A DNA stretch of 64,000 nt from Megaera sp965229545 (GCA_965229545.1 OZ245887.1:806001-870000); one strand, 5' to 3'; positions 39,198 through 49,224 are shown, counted from the first letter of the stretch. The notes: generated by a model from the sequence alone, not told the origin. Numbers and translations: made by a program.

Positions 39198-39390
39198 AGA
39201 AAGGATGGCATTTTAATAGCCTTTTTAAAGCAAAAAATAACCCTTTTATTGTACCATGAGTATTTATCGATTCATATGCATATTCGGAACAAGTTGGATA
39301 AAACCTACAATTTCTACCCAGCCATGGTGAAATAAAAAATTGATAAAATTTAATAAGTAGGATTAAAATAAATTTCATAATTGAAGGCAC
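39154..39390 (-). CDS. yidD: Membrane protein insertion efficiency factor YidD
   Basis: A 78-residue protein with an N-terminal amphipathic helix (KFILILLIKFYQFFISP) and the family signature CRFYPTCSEYAYESI followed by LKCHPFCDGGYDPIP. YidD assists YidC-dependent membrane insertion. It overlaps uvrC by 44 bases, so the two are probably expressed together. It usually sits beside rnpA-yidC; here it is away from them. Confidence 0.93.
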   Translation of the reverse strand: MPSIMKFILILLIKFYQFFISPWLGRNCRFYPTCSEYAYESINTHGTIKGLFFALKRLLKCHPFCDGGYDPIPKKTER

Positions 39391-39468
39391 TAAAGCTATA
39401 TATAACCAGTTCTTTGAATTAAATTTTCAAGTCCAGATAGTATAATAACCGTTTAATTATTACTATTT

Positions 39469-40215
39469 TTATCTTAGAGGAAATTTATAAGTCAAACCCA
39501 TAGTGAATTCTCCTACACCTATAGTCTTTTTAATAGGACTTGCCTCGTCGAAAGAATTTGTGTTACTATTTAATTTTTGATACTTTACCTTAATATTATT
39601 GACCACTTGCATTTTTGCACCAAAGTCAATAGCTAGCTTATCAGTAATATCCTTACTGAACCCTAGCCCTGCTTGCCAGGCAAAACAGTTTTGATTATTT
39701 TTCTTTATTTTAAAATAAGGAATATTACCGGTTCCTACCCCTAAAAAATCAGTAGGTAAGTAAGAAATAGTTGGTTTAACTGAAATTTTGGCCACACCGG
39801 CGCCAAAAATAACATAAGGTTTAACGGCTAATAATTTCATCTTTTGCATTTCATAGATCAAATTTAGAGTAAATGTATTGGCAGAAACCTTTGTAATTCC
39901 AGGTGTTTCTGGAATACCACCTCCTCCCGGTAATCTATATGCCATCCTATATTTGGGCTGATGAGTACCAGAAATTTCTACCATCATATTAGGATAAAAA
40001 CTATATCCTATTCTCCCACCATACATGTGAGATTTTTTTAATCTCATTTTGGTTTTTGATTCTTGATGCCTAAAAGATTTTTTTATCGGATCGGAAAGCC
40101 CAAACTCAGTACCAATATATACATATCTATCCATATGATTATCCAAAACATCTTCAGCATATGCAGCATTTAAAAATGTTACACTCAATACGAGACCACA
40201 AATTATATTCTTCAT
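39469..40215 (-). CDS. Adr-like outer membrane beta-barrel protein
   Basis: I start this 248-residue protein at ATG 40215, giving a good signal peptide (MKNIICGLVLSVTFLNAAYA) before EDVLDNHMDRYVYIGTEFG; the longer reading upstream adds only basic and hydrophobic residues. Amphipathic strands end with TMGLTYKFPLR, a terminal-Arg barrel end. A Gly-rich loop PGGGGIPETPG is notable. It resembles the small adhesins of Rickettsia (Adr1/Adr2), which bind host vitronectin. Upstream, 40216-40705 shows no gene I trust. Confidence 0.75.
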   Translation of the reverse strand: MKNIICGLVLSVTFLNAAYAEDVLDNHMDRYVYIGTEFGLSDPIKKSFRHQESKTKMRLKKSHMYGGRIGYSFYPNMMVEISGTHQPKYRMAYRLPGGGGIPETPGITKVSANTFTLNLIYEMQKMKLLAVKPYVIFGAGVAKISVKPTISYLPTDFLGVGTGNIPYFKIKKNNQNCFAWQAGLGFSKDITDKLAIDFGAKMQVVNNIKVKYQKLNSNTNSFDEASPIKKTIGVGEFTMGLTYKFPLR

Positions 40216-40705
40216 AAAAAACACCACTTTTAAGATCAAAACCAGGCCGATTATATATTTCTTCATTAAGCCGTCAACTATAAAACCAATGATTCTGCTT
40301 CTTAAAACTTTATTCTTAAACTCGTTGTAAAAACTTTTTACATAAGCGGCTTTAAATAAAAAGCTAATTAATATCTTTAAAATTGCAAGCAACGTAAATC
40401 TGCAGACAATTACCCAAGTCGCTAATAGAACATTGATAATTTAACTTACCTTGTTGTCTAAAAAGAAGCAAAAATATACTCATCTGTTCAAAAATCACAT
40501 AAACTAGCGGTATTTCAAATATGGCATATAATCTGGTAAGCAAGGTAATAAAAAGGAAAGAATTTGTCCTTAAGTTATATAATACAAACCCAGTTATGTT
40601 CGAATAGGAAAATATACTAACTTGCCGCTCTTTTGAGCTAGTACCCATTTTTATCACAAAAAATTCTACACAGCTATATCTGTTATATATTTATGCTTTA
40701 TTAAG

Positions 40706-40740
40706 TAAAAAAATAAGCCAAGTTGTTACTTGGCTTATTT
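40706..40740 (-). terminator. Rho-independent terminator of the porin gene
   Basis: On the minus strand AAATAAGCCAAG and CTTGGCTTATTT form a perfect 12-base-pair stem around a 6-base loop, followed by a run of Ts (plus-strand As at 40707-40713). It lies 32 bases past the porin stop and is the best terminator in the window. Confidence 0.88.
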
Positions 40741-40772
40741 CTAATCTTTAAGTTAGTAGCGCTAATATAAAA

Positions 40773-42149
40773 TTACAGACTTAACTTAGCACCTATTAAA
40801 GCTATAGTTCCACGACTTTTCTTTTTCTTAAGGCTTCTATCATACTCAGGTTTTCCTTTCAAGCTGAAACCAGATATCTCAGCATAAGGTTTAAATCCTG
40901 GTGCTAGTTTATAGTCAGTACCAATGGTAACACAATCTACAGTATTTTTATACTGGTCTGAACGGAAGTATGTTAGGCTGGTAGTAAATGGCCCTTGTTT
41001 ATAAGCAACTCCCCCAGTATAATAAGTAGTTTCTCTACCTGTTTTATGGAATTCAGGAGTAGTTAAGCTTTTACCCAAAGATCCAAAAGAAGCTGCATAA
41101 GAAAAATTCCCAGCATTTAAGATAGCTCCTATATTATAGGTTTTCAAATCTTTCAATTTTTTATTATTTAAAGGTATAGATGTTTGGCGTGCAGGATCGG
41201 CCTTTTTAGGATCGGAATTACTTGCATCATCATTACGGAACTTTTCTACTTTAGAAGCTTTACCATATTCACCGGTTAAAGCCAATTTCAGATCAACACC
41301 ATCTGATATATTCTGCTCTAAAACAACACCACCTGAAATTGCATCTTTTACCGATTTATCAAACTTAAAGTACTCATTAGTAGCTACACCATTTCTGCCT
41401 ATCTTTTTTATCTCAACACCTGTTGAATTTTTATTCGGATCATCAGCACCGGTATTGGAGGAATCAGGAGTATAAGAAATACCCACCTGTACCTTTGCAC
41501 CCTTGCCAAAATCAAATTTTGGGGTGTAGTGTGATATTCTTCTACCTGGTTCGTTACTATAAGGGCGGTTTTCAACAGTACTCAGTAGCTTACTATCAAG
41601 GAAAAATTCACCGAATGTTGCAAAAGATGGACCAAAATCATAACCTTGTTTTAAATCCGCAGAATCGAACTTTGCATATCTATCCCAGTCCCCACCAGTA
41701 GCAGAAGCAATTTCACTACTATCAATAAGCATATTGCTAGCTGCATCAATTGGAGAACCGGCTTCTACGCGCCCATAACTACTTTCCAAATAAATGTGGG
41801 AACCATTATAAGTAGCAGAACCTTTTCTTTTTGCTGTTGGCACTAGGACTATTTTTCCACCATAAATCACATCGTTAACTTTATTAGATATATCGGCAAA
41901 TAATGCTGCCTCGTTAAAAAAGGCAAAAGACTTTCTGTTAGCAGATACATTTTTATCGTCACCTTTGAGATGGTTCTGATTTCTATACCCCCCTTGAAAG
42001 TGTCCATAACCAGACAATTTTACTTTTAAATCAGATATAACAGGCATACTACCTGATTTTACTTCATTAGCGAATGACATTTTGGAAAAACCAAGCAAGG
42101 CAGATGTCATTAACACAATTTTGTTTAATTTTTTTATATTAATTTTCAT
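40773..42149 (-). CDS. Outer membrane porin, copy 1
   Basis: A 458-residue porin. I start it at ATG 42149, eight bases after an AGGTGG ribosome site; this gives the signal peptide KIVLMTSALLGFSKMSFA. The mature protein is a row of amphipathic beta strands with polar loops rich in Lys, Asp and Asn. It ends ALIGAKLSL, a typical barrel end (aromatic last residue replaced by Leu). It has blocks VQVGISYTPDSSNTGADD and GRVEAGSPIDAASN that recur in the paralogue at 43803-45038. A strong terminator follows. The two porins flank dcd-secB in opposite orientation. Confidence 0.88.
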   Translation of the reverse strand: MKINIKKLNKIVLMTSALLGFSKMSFANEVKSGSMPVISDLKVKLSGYGHFQGGYRNQNHLKGDDKNVSANRKSFAFFNEAALFADISNKVNDVIYGGKIVLVPTAKRKGSATYNGSHIYLESSYGRVEAGSPIDAASNMLIDSSEIASATGGDWDRYAKFDSADLKQGYDFGPSFATFGEFFLDSKLLSTVENRPYSNEPGRRISHYTPKFDFGKGAKVQVGISYTPDSSNTGADDPNKNSTGVEIKKIGRNGVATNEYFKFDKSVKDAISGGVVLEQNISDGVDLKLALTGEYGKASKVEKFRNDDASNSDPKKADPARQTSIPLNNKKLKDLKTYNIGAILNAGNFSYAASFGSLGKSLTTPEFHKTGRETTYYTGGVAYKQGPFTTSLTYFRSDQYKNTVDCVTIGTDYKLAPGFKPYAEISGFSLKGKPEYDRSLKKKKSRGTIALIGAKLSL

Positions 42150-42562
42150 AATTGAACCACCTAAAAACAAATTACTTATTTTTCTACTATTAGATTATTA
42201 AACATCTTTACAACCTTTTGTTTTATGCATTTTAAGTATAGTTACAGTAAAGACACTTAAAGACCACCCTAAAAATCAAATATAAAACCAAAGGTTTAAG
42301 TAAAAATACACTCTTAATTTAGCATATTATAGTAGATACAATCAATAAGCAGCTCACCAAACAGCATCTTAGACTAGCCAAAAAATCAAGTTAGTGTTAT
42401 AATTGTCACTTGATTAATTTCTTAACAAGAAAAACCAGTATTAATAATAAGTTATAACTCGCATTAATCGAGAAACTTTTATAGAAGGTACATATTTGTT
42501 AAACAAAGCCAAGAATTTAAGGATCTTCCTATTAATATATTTAGGTAAATTTTATGCCAATA

Positions 42563-43120
42563 ATGTCAGATAAATGGATAAAGGAAAGAGCCGTAAAAAA
42601 CGGTATGATCTCGCCATTTGTTAACTCCCAAGTAAAAGAAATCGGAGCCCAAAAAATTATATCGTACGGAGTTTCTTCTTATGGCTATGATGCAAGAGTA
42701 TCAAACGAATTTAAAATATTTACAAATATTAACACTACCATTGTTGACCCAAAAAATTTTGATAGTCAAAGTTTAGTCAGCAAAGAAGCGGATGTTTGTA
42801 TTATTCCGCCAAATAGCTTTGCGTTAGGTAGAACGGTTGAATATTTTAAAATTCCACAAGACGTTTTAGTAGTATGCGTTGGCAAATCAACTTATGCAAG
42901 GTGCGGTATTATAGTAAACGTTACCCCGCTTGAACCAGGATGGGAAGGGTTTGTTACTCTCGAATTTTCCAATACGACCACCTTGCCTGCCAAAATTTAC
43001 GCAGATGAAGGAGCATGCCAGTTTTTATTTTTTTCTGGGAATGAACCATGCGAAGTATCATATTCTGACCGTGCTGGTAAATATATGGGACAAAAAGGCG
43101 TTACTTTACCAAGAACGTAA
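42563..43120 (+). CDS. dcd: dCTP deaminase
   Basis: The enzyme converts dCTP to dUTP, feeding dTMP synthesis together with dUTPase (dut, 48778). The 185-residue reading from ATG 42563 fits the family; ATG 42554 three codons earlier is also possible. Conserved segments are SSYGYDARVSNEFKIF, VVCVGKSTYARCGIIVN with the catalytic Glu in VTPLEPGWEGFVTLE, and the nucleotide contact FLFFSGNEPCEVSYSDR plus KYMGQKGVTLPRT. secB follows 54 bases later on the same strand. Confidence 0.96.
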   Translation: MSDKWIKERAVKNGMISPFVNSQVKEIGAQKIISYGVSSYGYDARVSNEFKIFTNINTTIVDPKNFDSQSLVSKEADVCIIPPNSFALGRTVEYFKIPQDVLVVCVGKSTYARCGIIVNVTPLEPGWEGFVTLEFSNTTTLPAKIYADEGACQFLFFSGNEPCEVSYSDRAGKYMGQKGVTLPRT

Positions 43121-43174
43121 AAGTACAAAATAAAAGTAAATTATTCAGTTAAATTAAAAAATAAAGAAAATAAA

Positions 43175-43624
43175 ATGAACTCTACAGAAGAAACAAAGTT
43201 GCCTCACATTTCAGTAAATGCCCAATATATTAAAGATCTATCTTTTGAAAATCCAGGAGCTCCGGCTTCTCTTGTTAATACAGGTACCCTGCCCCATATA
43301 GATCTGTCATTAGACCTCAATATCCAAAGAATGCCTGAAAATGAATATTTTGAAGTTGAAATAATTATTAGCGCAAAAGCAACAAGTACGAATAAAACCC
43401 TCTTTATAGTAGACTTAAAATATGCAGGGATATTTCATTTAGTTAATGTTCCTGAAGAACAAATTCAAGCTCTTCTTGCCGTCCATTGTCCCGCAATAAT
43501 ATTTCCTTTTGCTCGTAAAATTATAGCAGACGTAACCCAGGATGGTGGTTTCCAACCATTAATGATTGATCCAATAGATTTTGGAGCTTTATACACTAAA
43601 AAGCTTCATGAAGAAAATATATGA
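43175..43624 (+). CDS. secB: Protein export chaperone SecB
   Basis: A tetrameric chaperone holding precursors for SecA. The 149-residue protein shows PHISVNAQYIKDLSFENPGA near the start, EVEIIISAKATSTNKTLFIV, and CPAIIFPFARKIIADVTQDGGF followed by PLMIDPIDF, all hallmark SecB segments. It is downstream of dcd with a short gap, an order common to Rickettsia. A weak inverted repeat (GGTTGTA...TACAACC, 43672-43699) lies after it. Confidence 0.96.
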   Translation: MNSTEETKLPHISVNAQYIKDLSFENPGAPASLVNTGTLPHIDLSLDLNIQRMPENEYFEVEIIISAKATSTNKTLFIVDLKYAGIFHLVNVPEEQIQALLAVHCPAIIFPFARKIIADVTQDGGFQPLMIDPIDFGALYTKKLHEENI

Positions 43625-43802
43625 TAAAAATTTTGATTTTATAAAAAAGCATCTTTGACAAAATTTATTTTTGGTTGTAGTTTAAATTCAAATACAACCT
43701 TTAATAGTGTATATGTTAAGAAAATTTTGTTTTTATTAAATGAAATTTATACTTAAAATTAATTTATGTTTAAAAATTTTAATTATTACTGTTATTGTAG
43801 AT

Positions 43803-45038
43803 ATGAATATAAAAAAGAAATTAGCAAAAGTATTTTTAATAAAAAGCATTTTTATTTCTTGGTCGATCGATCCCTCATTAGCCATGGAAAACAAAGTAAA
43901 AATGGGAGGAATTTACGATTTTCAAGCTATTCATTACAAAAATAACGGTAATCCGGATCAACGAATGGTATCTACCCGTAATAAAGAATTTGGCTTTTAT
44001 ACGTCTGGAAATATATTCGTAGACTATCAACTTATAGCTGAAAACGGCAATTTGTATGGAGCAAAAATAAGTCTGGAACACACATCGGTAAATGATCGAG
44101 CTGTACCTTTTTTCGTATATATAGAATCTAAGCTTGGTAGAGTAGAAGGTGGAGCAGAATCAAGTGCAGGAAAAAAAATGAGAATCAACGGTTATAGCGC
44201 ATCTTGTGGCCCTGGGAATGGTTGGAATTCAAAAGTCATAACTTCTCCTAGCAATCCTTTAAAACCTTCTGAAAAGTTGATCCCATATATAACTAATTTT
44301 TGCAGTTTTTTAGATTCAAAAACCAGGACCAGTTTAAAGTCAGATTATTCAAGGAAAATTACTTATTTTACTCCTAAAATGGCGTTAGCAGAAAAACATC
44401 ATATTCAATTGGGTATTTCCTATATACCTGATTCTTCAAATATGGGCCACGATGACATAAATGTGGATAAACAGAACCCTCCTGTTGTTTCACCAAAATA
44501 TAAGTTTGTTATTAAGGATGGCATTTCTTACGGCATTACATACACCGGCAAATTTCCTGATAAATTAGAAGCAAAGTTTTCTTTTGTAGGGGAACATGGA
44601 AAAACCCAGGCCTTTAACAAAGCTGATAATACCAAATCCAGTATTAAATTCAAAAATCTAAACACTTACATCATTGGTGGAATTTTAACATACGAAAAAA
44701 TTAGCTTTTCAGCCGCATATGGAAATTATAATAAAAGCTTGACAGCAAAAGAAGTAGACTTAATTAGCAGAGATAGTTACGTCTACGGTTATGGTGCTAA
44801 ATATACTATGGGACAATATGCCTTTAGTATAAGTCAATTTCACAGTAATCACAAAAAAAATAAATTGAATGTAACCTCTCTTGGGATAGATTACGACGTA
44901 GCAAAAGGGCTTAAAACCTATATTCAGACCAACTTTTATCAAGCAAAAGGTAACTATATACAAGAAGGAAGCAATGCTGCTAAATCTAACAAAAACCATG
45001 GGGTATTAACGTTTTTAGGAACAAAAATTAGCTTTTAA
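43803..45038 (+). CDS. Outer membrane porin, copy 2
   Basis: A 411-residue paralogue of the porin at 40773. I prefer ATG 43803 (MNIKKKLAKVFLIKS), which aligns with copy 1 (MKINIKKLNKIVLM) and gives a short signal sequence; the upstream ATG 43740 adds 21 hydrophobic residues. Shared blocks include GRVEGGAESSAGKKM, IQLGISYIPDSSNMGHDD and TFLGTKISF at the barrel end. Two Cys occur in the mature protein (SCGPGNG, NFCSFL), unlike copy 1, suggesting a disulfide loop. It precedes ctrA by 117 bases. Confidence 0.85.
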   Translation: MNIKKKLAKVFLIKSIFISWSIDPSLAMENKVKMGGIYDFQAIHYKNNGNPDQRMVSTRNKEFGFYTSGNIFVDYQLIAENGNLYGAKISLEHTSVNDRAVPFFVYIESKLGRVEGGAESSAGKKMRINGYSASCGPGNGWNSKVITSPSNPLKPSEKLIPYITNFCSFLDSKTRTSLKSDYSRKITYFTPKMALAEKHHIQLGISYIPDSSNMGHDDINVDKQNPPVVSPKYKFVIKDGISYGITYTGKFPDKLEAKFSFVGEHGKTQAFNKADNTKSSIKFKNLNTYIIGGILTYEKISFSAAYGNYNKSLTAKEVDLISRDSYVYGYGAKYTMGQYAFSISQFHSNHKKNKLNVTSLGIDYDVAKGLKTYIQTNFYQAKGNYIQEGSNAAKSNKNHGVLTFLGTKISF

Positions 45039-45155
45039 ATAATTAGGTAATTAAAAATAATTAAAAAGTTAATAAAGTTGTAAAAAAATCTTGATTTTTA
45101 ATTAATGTAATGAGATCATGAAAAAAAGTAAAATTATGTTAAGGAGATAATAACA

Positions 45156-45893
45156 ATGAGGGTACTACTTATAGAAGATGATAGTTCAACTGCAAGATCA
45201 ATTGAATTAGCATTAGCAGCCGAAGGAATAATTTGTGATACAGCCGAGGTAGGAGAAGAAGGTGTAGAGATAGGAAGAATATATGATTACGATATAATTC
45301 TACTTGATTTAATGTTACCAGATATTGACGGTTACCAAGTCTTATTAAGGCTTAGATCAGCAAAAGTTAAAACTCCTATATTAATTTTATCTGGACTCTC
45401 ATCAGTCGACCAAAAAGTCAGGGGATTAGGATTTGGAGCAGACGATTACTTAACTAAGCCATTTAATAAAGACGAATTAATTGCAAGGATACAAGCAATC
45501 GTTCGCCGCTCTAAGGGACATTCTGAATCTGTGGTTAGGTTCGATAAAGTAGCAATAAATCTTGATACACGAAATGTGGAAGTAAATGGGGTACAAGTCC
45601 ATTTAACAAACAAGGAATATGCTATTTTAGAACTTTTAGCTATGCGCAAAGGATCAGTTCTAACAAAAGAAATGTTTTTAAATCACTTATATAGCAGTAT
45701 GGATGAACCTGAAATTAAAATTATCGATGTTTTTGTCTGTAAATTACGTAAAAAACTAGCTGATGCCTCAGGTGGCGTTAATTATATAGAAACTGTATGG
45801 GGACGTGGTTATATGCTAAAAGATCATGAAAATAACGAAACTAAAAACTTACTTGAAGAGCATCTTGAAACTGAAAAAATCCAGAAAGTGTAA
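45156..45893 (+). CDS. ctrA: CtrA-type OmpR-family response regulator
   Basis: A 245-residue two-domain regulator. The receiver has the acidic pair at E7-D9, the phosphoacceptor D51 (DIILLDLMLPDIDGYQ) and the TKPF Lys. The winged-helix domain contains VHLTNKEYAILELLAMRKGS and KIIDVFVCKLRKKLADASGG, the DNA-recognition helix typical of CtrA, the alphaproteobacterial cell-cycle master regulator. A strong AAGGAG site precedes the ATG. Rickettsial genomes often label this gene czcR. No kinase is adjacent. Confidence 0.93.
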   Translation: MRVLLIEDDSSTARSIELALAAEGIICDTAEVGEEGVEIGRIYDYDIILLDLMLPDIDGYQVLLRLRSAKVKTPILILSGLSSVDQKVRGLGFGADDYLTKPFNKDELIARIQAIVRRSKGHSESVVRFDKVAINLDTRNVEVNGVQVHLTNKEYAILELLAMRKGSVLTKEMFLNHLYSSMDEPEIKIIDVFVCKLRKKLADASGGVNYIETVWGRGYMLKDHENNETKNLLEEHLETEKIQKV

Positions 45894-45897
45894 GCGT

Positions 45898-45918
45898 GGA
45901 AATATACCATATATTTCC
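45898..45918 (+). terminator. Possible terminator after ctrA
   Basis: GGAAATAT and ATATTTCC form an 8-base-pair stem with a 5-base loop six bases past the ctrA stop. No T-run follows, so intrinsic termination is uncertain. Confidence 0.35.
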
Positions 45919-46013
45919 AACTTCAATGCATAATTTTGTGAACCTAGTTTAGTTAATAAAAAGCAGTAAATAATCCTCTAGATAGTAATTATTGTTTATT
46001 AAATATATATAAA

Positions 46014-46991
46014 ATGGCGTTCACAAAATTATTAAAAACAGTGTTATATTTTATTATTTTTCTTATTCTAATTCTTACCACTGTCATTAATATTTTTAGT
46101 AACTACTTATATACCCCTGGCCCATTAAATGACAAAACAATTGTGTTAGTCCATCCAGGATTATCTACTAACGAAATAAGCAGTCTACTAGCTGAATCAG
46201 GTATAATTAAAAATCCTACAGTTTTTTCTATCATAAGTAAACTATATACATTATTTAGACCGCTAAAAAGCGGTGAATATGATTTTACTTATGGAATATC
46301 CCCTCTCCAAGTCATAAGAAAACTGGCTGCCGGCAAATCAATAATTCATCGTTTAGTTATTCCAGAAGGATCTACTGTGCATGAAATAATCGATAAAATT
46401 AGTAAGGAACCACTGCTAAGTGGTACAATATCAATGACAATTCCTGAAGGGTATCTAATGCCTTCTACTTATTTTTATTCTTATGGTGATAAAAGAGAAA
46501 GTATTATTGATAAAATGCGCCTAGAAATGTCATTAGCGTTAGATGGAGTAATGCAAAAACTTCCGGCTAATTCTCCTCTAAAATCCCGTAAAGATGTCTT
46601 AATACTAGCCTCCATAATTGAAAAAGAAACTAACAATGATAGTGAAAGGCCTAAAATTGCAGCTGTATTTATTAATAGATTTAAAAAAAATATGAAACTG
46701 CAAGCATGCCCTACTGTAGCCTATGCTCTTACAGAAGGTAAACATAGAATAACAAGGCCGCTTACTAAAACTGATTTAAAGGTAAATTCACCTTACAATA
46801 CTTACCAAAAACTAGGTTTACCGCCTGGGGCAATCTCTTGTCCGGGGAAAAAATCCTTAGAAGCAGTTGTTAATCCCGCTCCAATAGATTCATTATATTT
46901 TGTCGTAAATGGCAACGGTGGGCATCATTTCTCTAAAACGTTTGATCAGCACAACCAGTATAAAGCAAACCTCAAGCATCCGTCTAAATAA
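46014..46991 (+). CDS. mltG: Endolytic transglycosylase MltG
   Basis: A 325-residue YceG-family enzyme that cuts nascent glycan strands. It has one N-terminal membrane helix (LYFIIFLILILTTVINIF), a LysM-like domain with SGEYDFTYGISPLQVI, and the catalytic region LILASIIEKETNNDSERPKIA whose first Glu is the proposed catalytic residue. RFKKNMKLQACPTVAYAL, NTYQKLGLPPGAISCPG and NGGHHFSKTFDQHN complete the signature. It shows that peptidoglycan turnover is kept. Confidence 0.95.
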   Translation: MAFTKLLKTVLYFIIFLILILTTVINIFSNYLYTPGPLNDKTIVLVHPGLSTNEISSLLAESGIIKNPTVFSIISKLYTLFRPLKSGEYDFTYGISPLQVIRKLAAGKSIIHRLVIPEGSTVHEIIDKISKEPLLSGTISMTIPEGYLMPSTYFYSYGDKRESIIDKMRLEMSLALDGVMQKLPANSPLKSRKDVLILASIIEKETNNDSERPKIAAVFINRFKKNMKLQACPTVAYALTEGKHRITRPLTKTDLKVNSPYNTYQKLGLPPGAISCPGKKSLEAVVNPAPIDSLYFVVNGNGGHHFSKTFDQHNQYKANLKHPSK

Positions 46992-47121
46992 CTAAATTGT
47001 TAATAGTAAAAAAATTACAATAGCTAGAAGATAATTATGCTAATTAACTTAGTTCATATTGTTTTATGTAATTATTAATAATATCTTTTTAAAAGAGGAA
47101 AATTTCAATCATGAGGTGTGC

Positions 47122-47912
47122 ATGAGCAAAAAAAAGGGACAGAAACGGCTAGTAGAAGCATCACGCGATCTCGCAGAAACTGCGGCAACACTCAATAAAC
47201 GGGAGAGAGAAGAAACGAACCCAGAAGTAGGTAAAAAAACAAGAAAAAGGACTTGGTGGGCTGGCAACTGAGTTAAGAGAGAAAGCAAGAAGAATCAAGT
47301 CATGCTGAGTATGCAAAAGCAGAATTAATACCGATGATTGATGCTTTTGTAGCTTCTCATCTTAATGGTCAAATAGTTACTGAAGCTGAAATTAGACAAT
47401 TTTATACCGATGTCTTAGGAAAGTTACAGCAACAACATTACATTACTCCTGAAGAAGCGGCAAATTTTAAAAAACCTTCAAAAATTGTTATCAAAGAAGA
47501 GACAGAAGTAGAACAAACTGGTTTAATGGCATTTATTAGTAGAGGAAAGAAAAAAGTACAAACTGAAAAAACTATAGATGGTCCCTCTAAATTTGATGAA
47601 GCCATACAACAAACTATAAAAACCATTAATGACCATCAAACCTTACCCCTTAAATTGGATATGACTGAGAAGTTAATGTTTGGAGTTGGTAAGTTTTGTG
47701 AAAGCCTTGGTTTAGAATCCCTAAGCAAGTTTTGTATGAAACAGATTAAACCAGAACATTTAGAAAAAATCACTAATAGAGAAAAAGTTTTAGCTAGTAC
47801 TATAGATACAGTTAGTGGTCTAGGAAAGAGTAATCAATCTAAGCCTACTAAAGTAGAAGCACTTATAGAAAAAAGAACAGCTAATAGAACAAACAGCGGA
47901 ATGGAAAGGTAA
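47122..47912 (+). pseudogene. Unrecognised gene with two frameshifts
   Basis: The probable start is ATG 47122 after GAGGTG, giving MSKKKGQKRLVEASRDLAE. That frame derails after KKTRKR. A short stretch GLGGLATELREKARR reads in a second frame, and from about 47292 a third frame (ESSHAEYAKAELIPMIDAF) runs to the stop at 47912. Joined, it is about 260 residues, charged and mostly helical, with no membrane segment or known motif. I cannot name a family. The long final frame (47334-47912) could still be made from an internal ATG. Confidence 0.5.
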
Positions 47913-47988
47913 TTTATAGTTTTTTAAAAAGTAATAGTATTAAACAATAATTAAGCCTATAATTATATATTTAACTGGAAAAAACCCA

Positions 47989-48754
47989 TCAACGAGAGCT
48001 ACCTGTTTCAAAATGAATTTTTGGAAAAGCTTTATTAACTAGCAGCAAAGAAGACATTCCCAAAACAGCAGATATTAAGTTACAACGCATCTTGGAATTT
48101 ATATAGTTTTTAGCATAAGAAATGGAAAGTCCATAACTAATAAGTATCCCGCCAAGACCAATTATCAGAGGCTGTACTTCGATAGATACTAAAATATACA
48201 ATACAAAAACAAACCCACACAGTAACCAGTAAGTTATCGTTTTTCCAGTTTGCCACTTATGAAATAATTTTTCTTCTTGAGGACTAATAGCTACAAAAAC
48301 AGTAACAACCCCAAAAAACAGGCCTCCAAAGACCTGATCAACTGTATGGACTCCCAAAATATACTCTGGATATCATTATACATAATATCATTAATACCCC
48401 TAAAAAGCGTAAAAGGCGTGATTTAAAATAATATAAAAACAATCCCCAAAGTACAGTTGCCACATGTACATCTCCACTTGGGAAACCAGAGGACTTATCT
48501 ACAACATGTATCAAATGTAATGATACATCAGGCCTCTCTAATAAAAATATATTTTTGAGTACTCCATTTACTACCGTAGAAAAAGGAATTAAAAACCCTA
48601 TTCTCCAAAAAACAGAAGCGTTGTTTGCAAGCCAATATCCAAGGGCTATTATTCCCATATAAAATATTTCACTAGCAAAAAATGGAAATATCTTAAAAAG
48701 AAAAGTAAGCTCAGGACTACGGAATGAAATTATGAGATCCTGTAAAGTCATCAT
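47989..48754 (-). pseudogene. PAP2-family phosphatase, one frameshift
   Basis: Two frames join into a ~250-residue membrane phosphatase acting on lipid phosphates. Motif 1 is KNIFLLERP, motif 2 is SGFPSGDVHVA (the usual PSGH reads PSGD with a His two positions on), and motif 3 is SRVYFGVHTVDQVFGG, but one extra base in TTTTGGGAG near 48345 breaks it after SRVYFG. About seven membrane helices are predicted. Without the frameshift it would look functional; the change may be a sequencing slip or early decay. Confidence 0.8.
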
Positions 48755-48777
48755 AAATTTTACAAAGTTAGTTAATA

Positions 48778-49224
48778 TTAATGCCCAGTAGAGCCAAAGC
48801 CTTCAGAACCTCGCACTGTCTCTTTCAACGATTGAACTTCCTCCAAAATAACATGCTCATATCGAGCAACTACCATCTGGGCTATTCGCATTCCCCGCTC
48901 AATAACGAAGTCACTAGCGCTATGATTTATCAAAATTACCTTAATTTCCCCACGATAATCAGCATCTATTGTCCCCGGAGTATTTAGCACCGTAATTCCG
49001 AATTTCGCAGCTAGGCCAGATCTTGGTCTTATTTGTGCTTCAAACCCTTCCGGCAATTCAATAGCAATACCTGTTGGTATAATCGCTATTTCAGCAGCCT
49101 TAATAACAATCGGCTCAAAAACAGCTGCGAGTAGATCCATACCCGCACTCTGGGAAGTTGCATACGCAGGAAGAGCTAAATCTTGTGCATGCTGGAGTTT
49201 AGTAGTTTTAATAGAAAGTTTCAT
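48778..49224 (-). CDS. dut: dUTP diphosphatase
   Basis: A 148-residue trimeric dUTPase that hydrolyses dUTP to dUMP, keeping uracil out of DNA. All five motifs are visible: AGMDLLAA, RPRSGLAAKFGITV, NTPGTIDADYRGEIKVILIN, ERGMRIAQMVVA and the C-terminal RGSEGFGSTG. It complements dcd in the same window. The next gene in the same direction, a broken PAP2 phosphatase, starts 23 bases downstream. Confidence 0.97.
   Translation of the reverse strand: MKLSIKTTKLQHAQDLALPAYATSQSAGMDLLAAVFEPIVIKAAEIAIIPTGIAIELPEGFEAQIRPRSGLAAKFGITVLNTPGTIDADYRGEIKVILINHSASDFVIERGMRIAQMVVARYEHVILEEVQSLKETVRGSEGFGSTGH

Noticed and set aside
40364..40657. 97-codon minus-strand frame
   Set aside because: AT-rich hydrophobic reading with no homology I know and no good start signal.
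43672..43699. Terminator after secB
   Set aside because: The inverted repeat GGTTGTA/TACAACC is weak with a long loop and no T-run.
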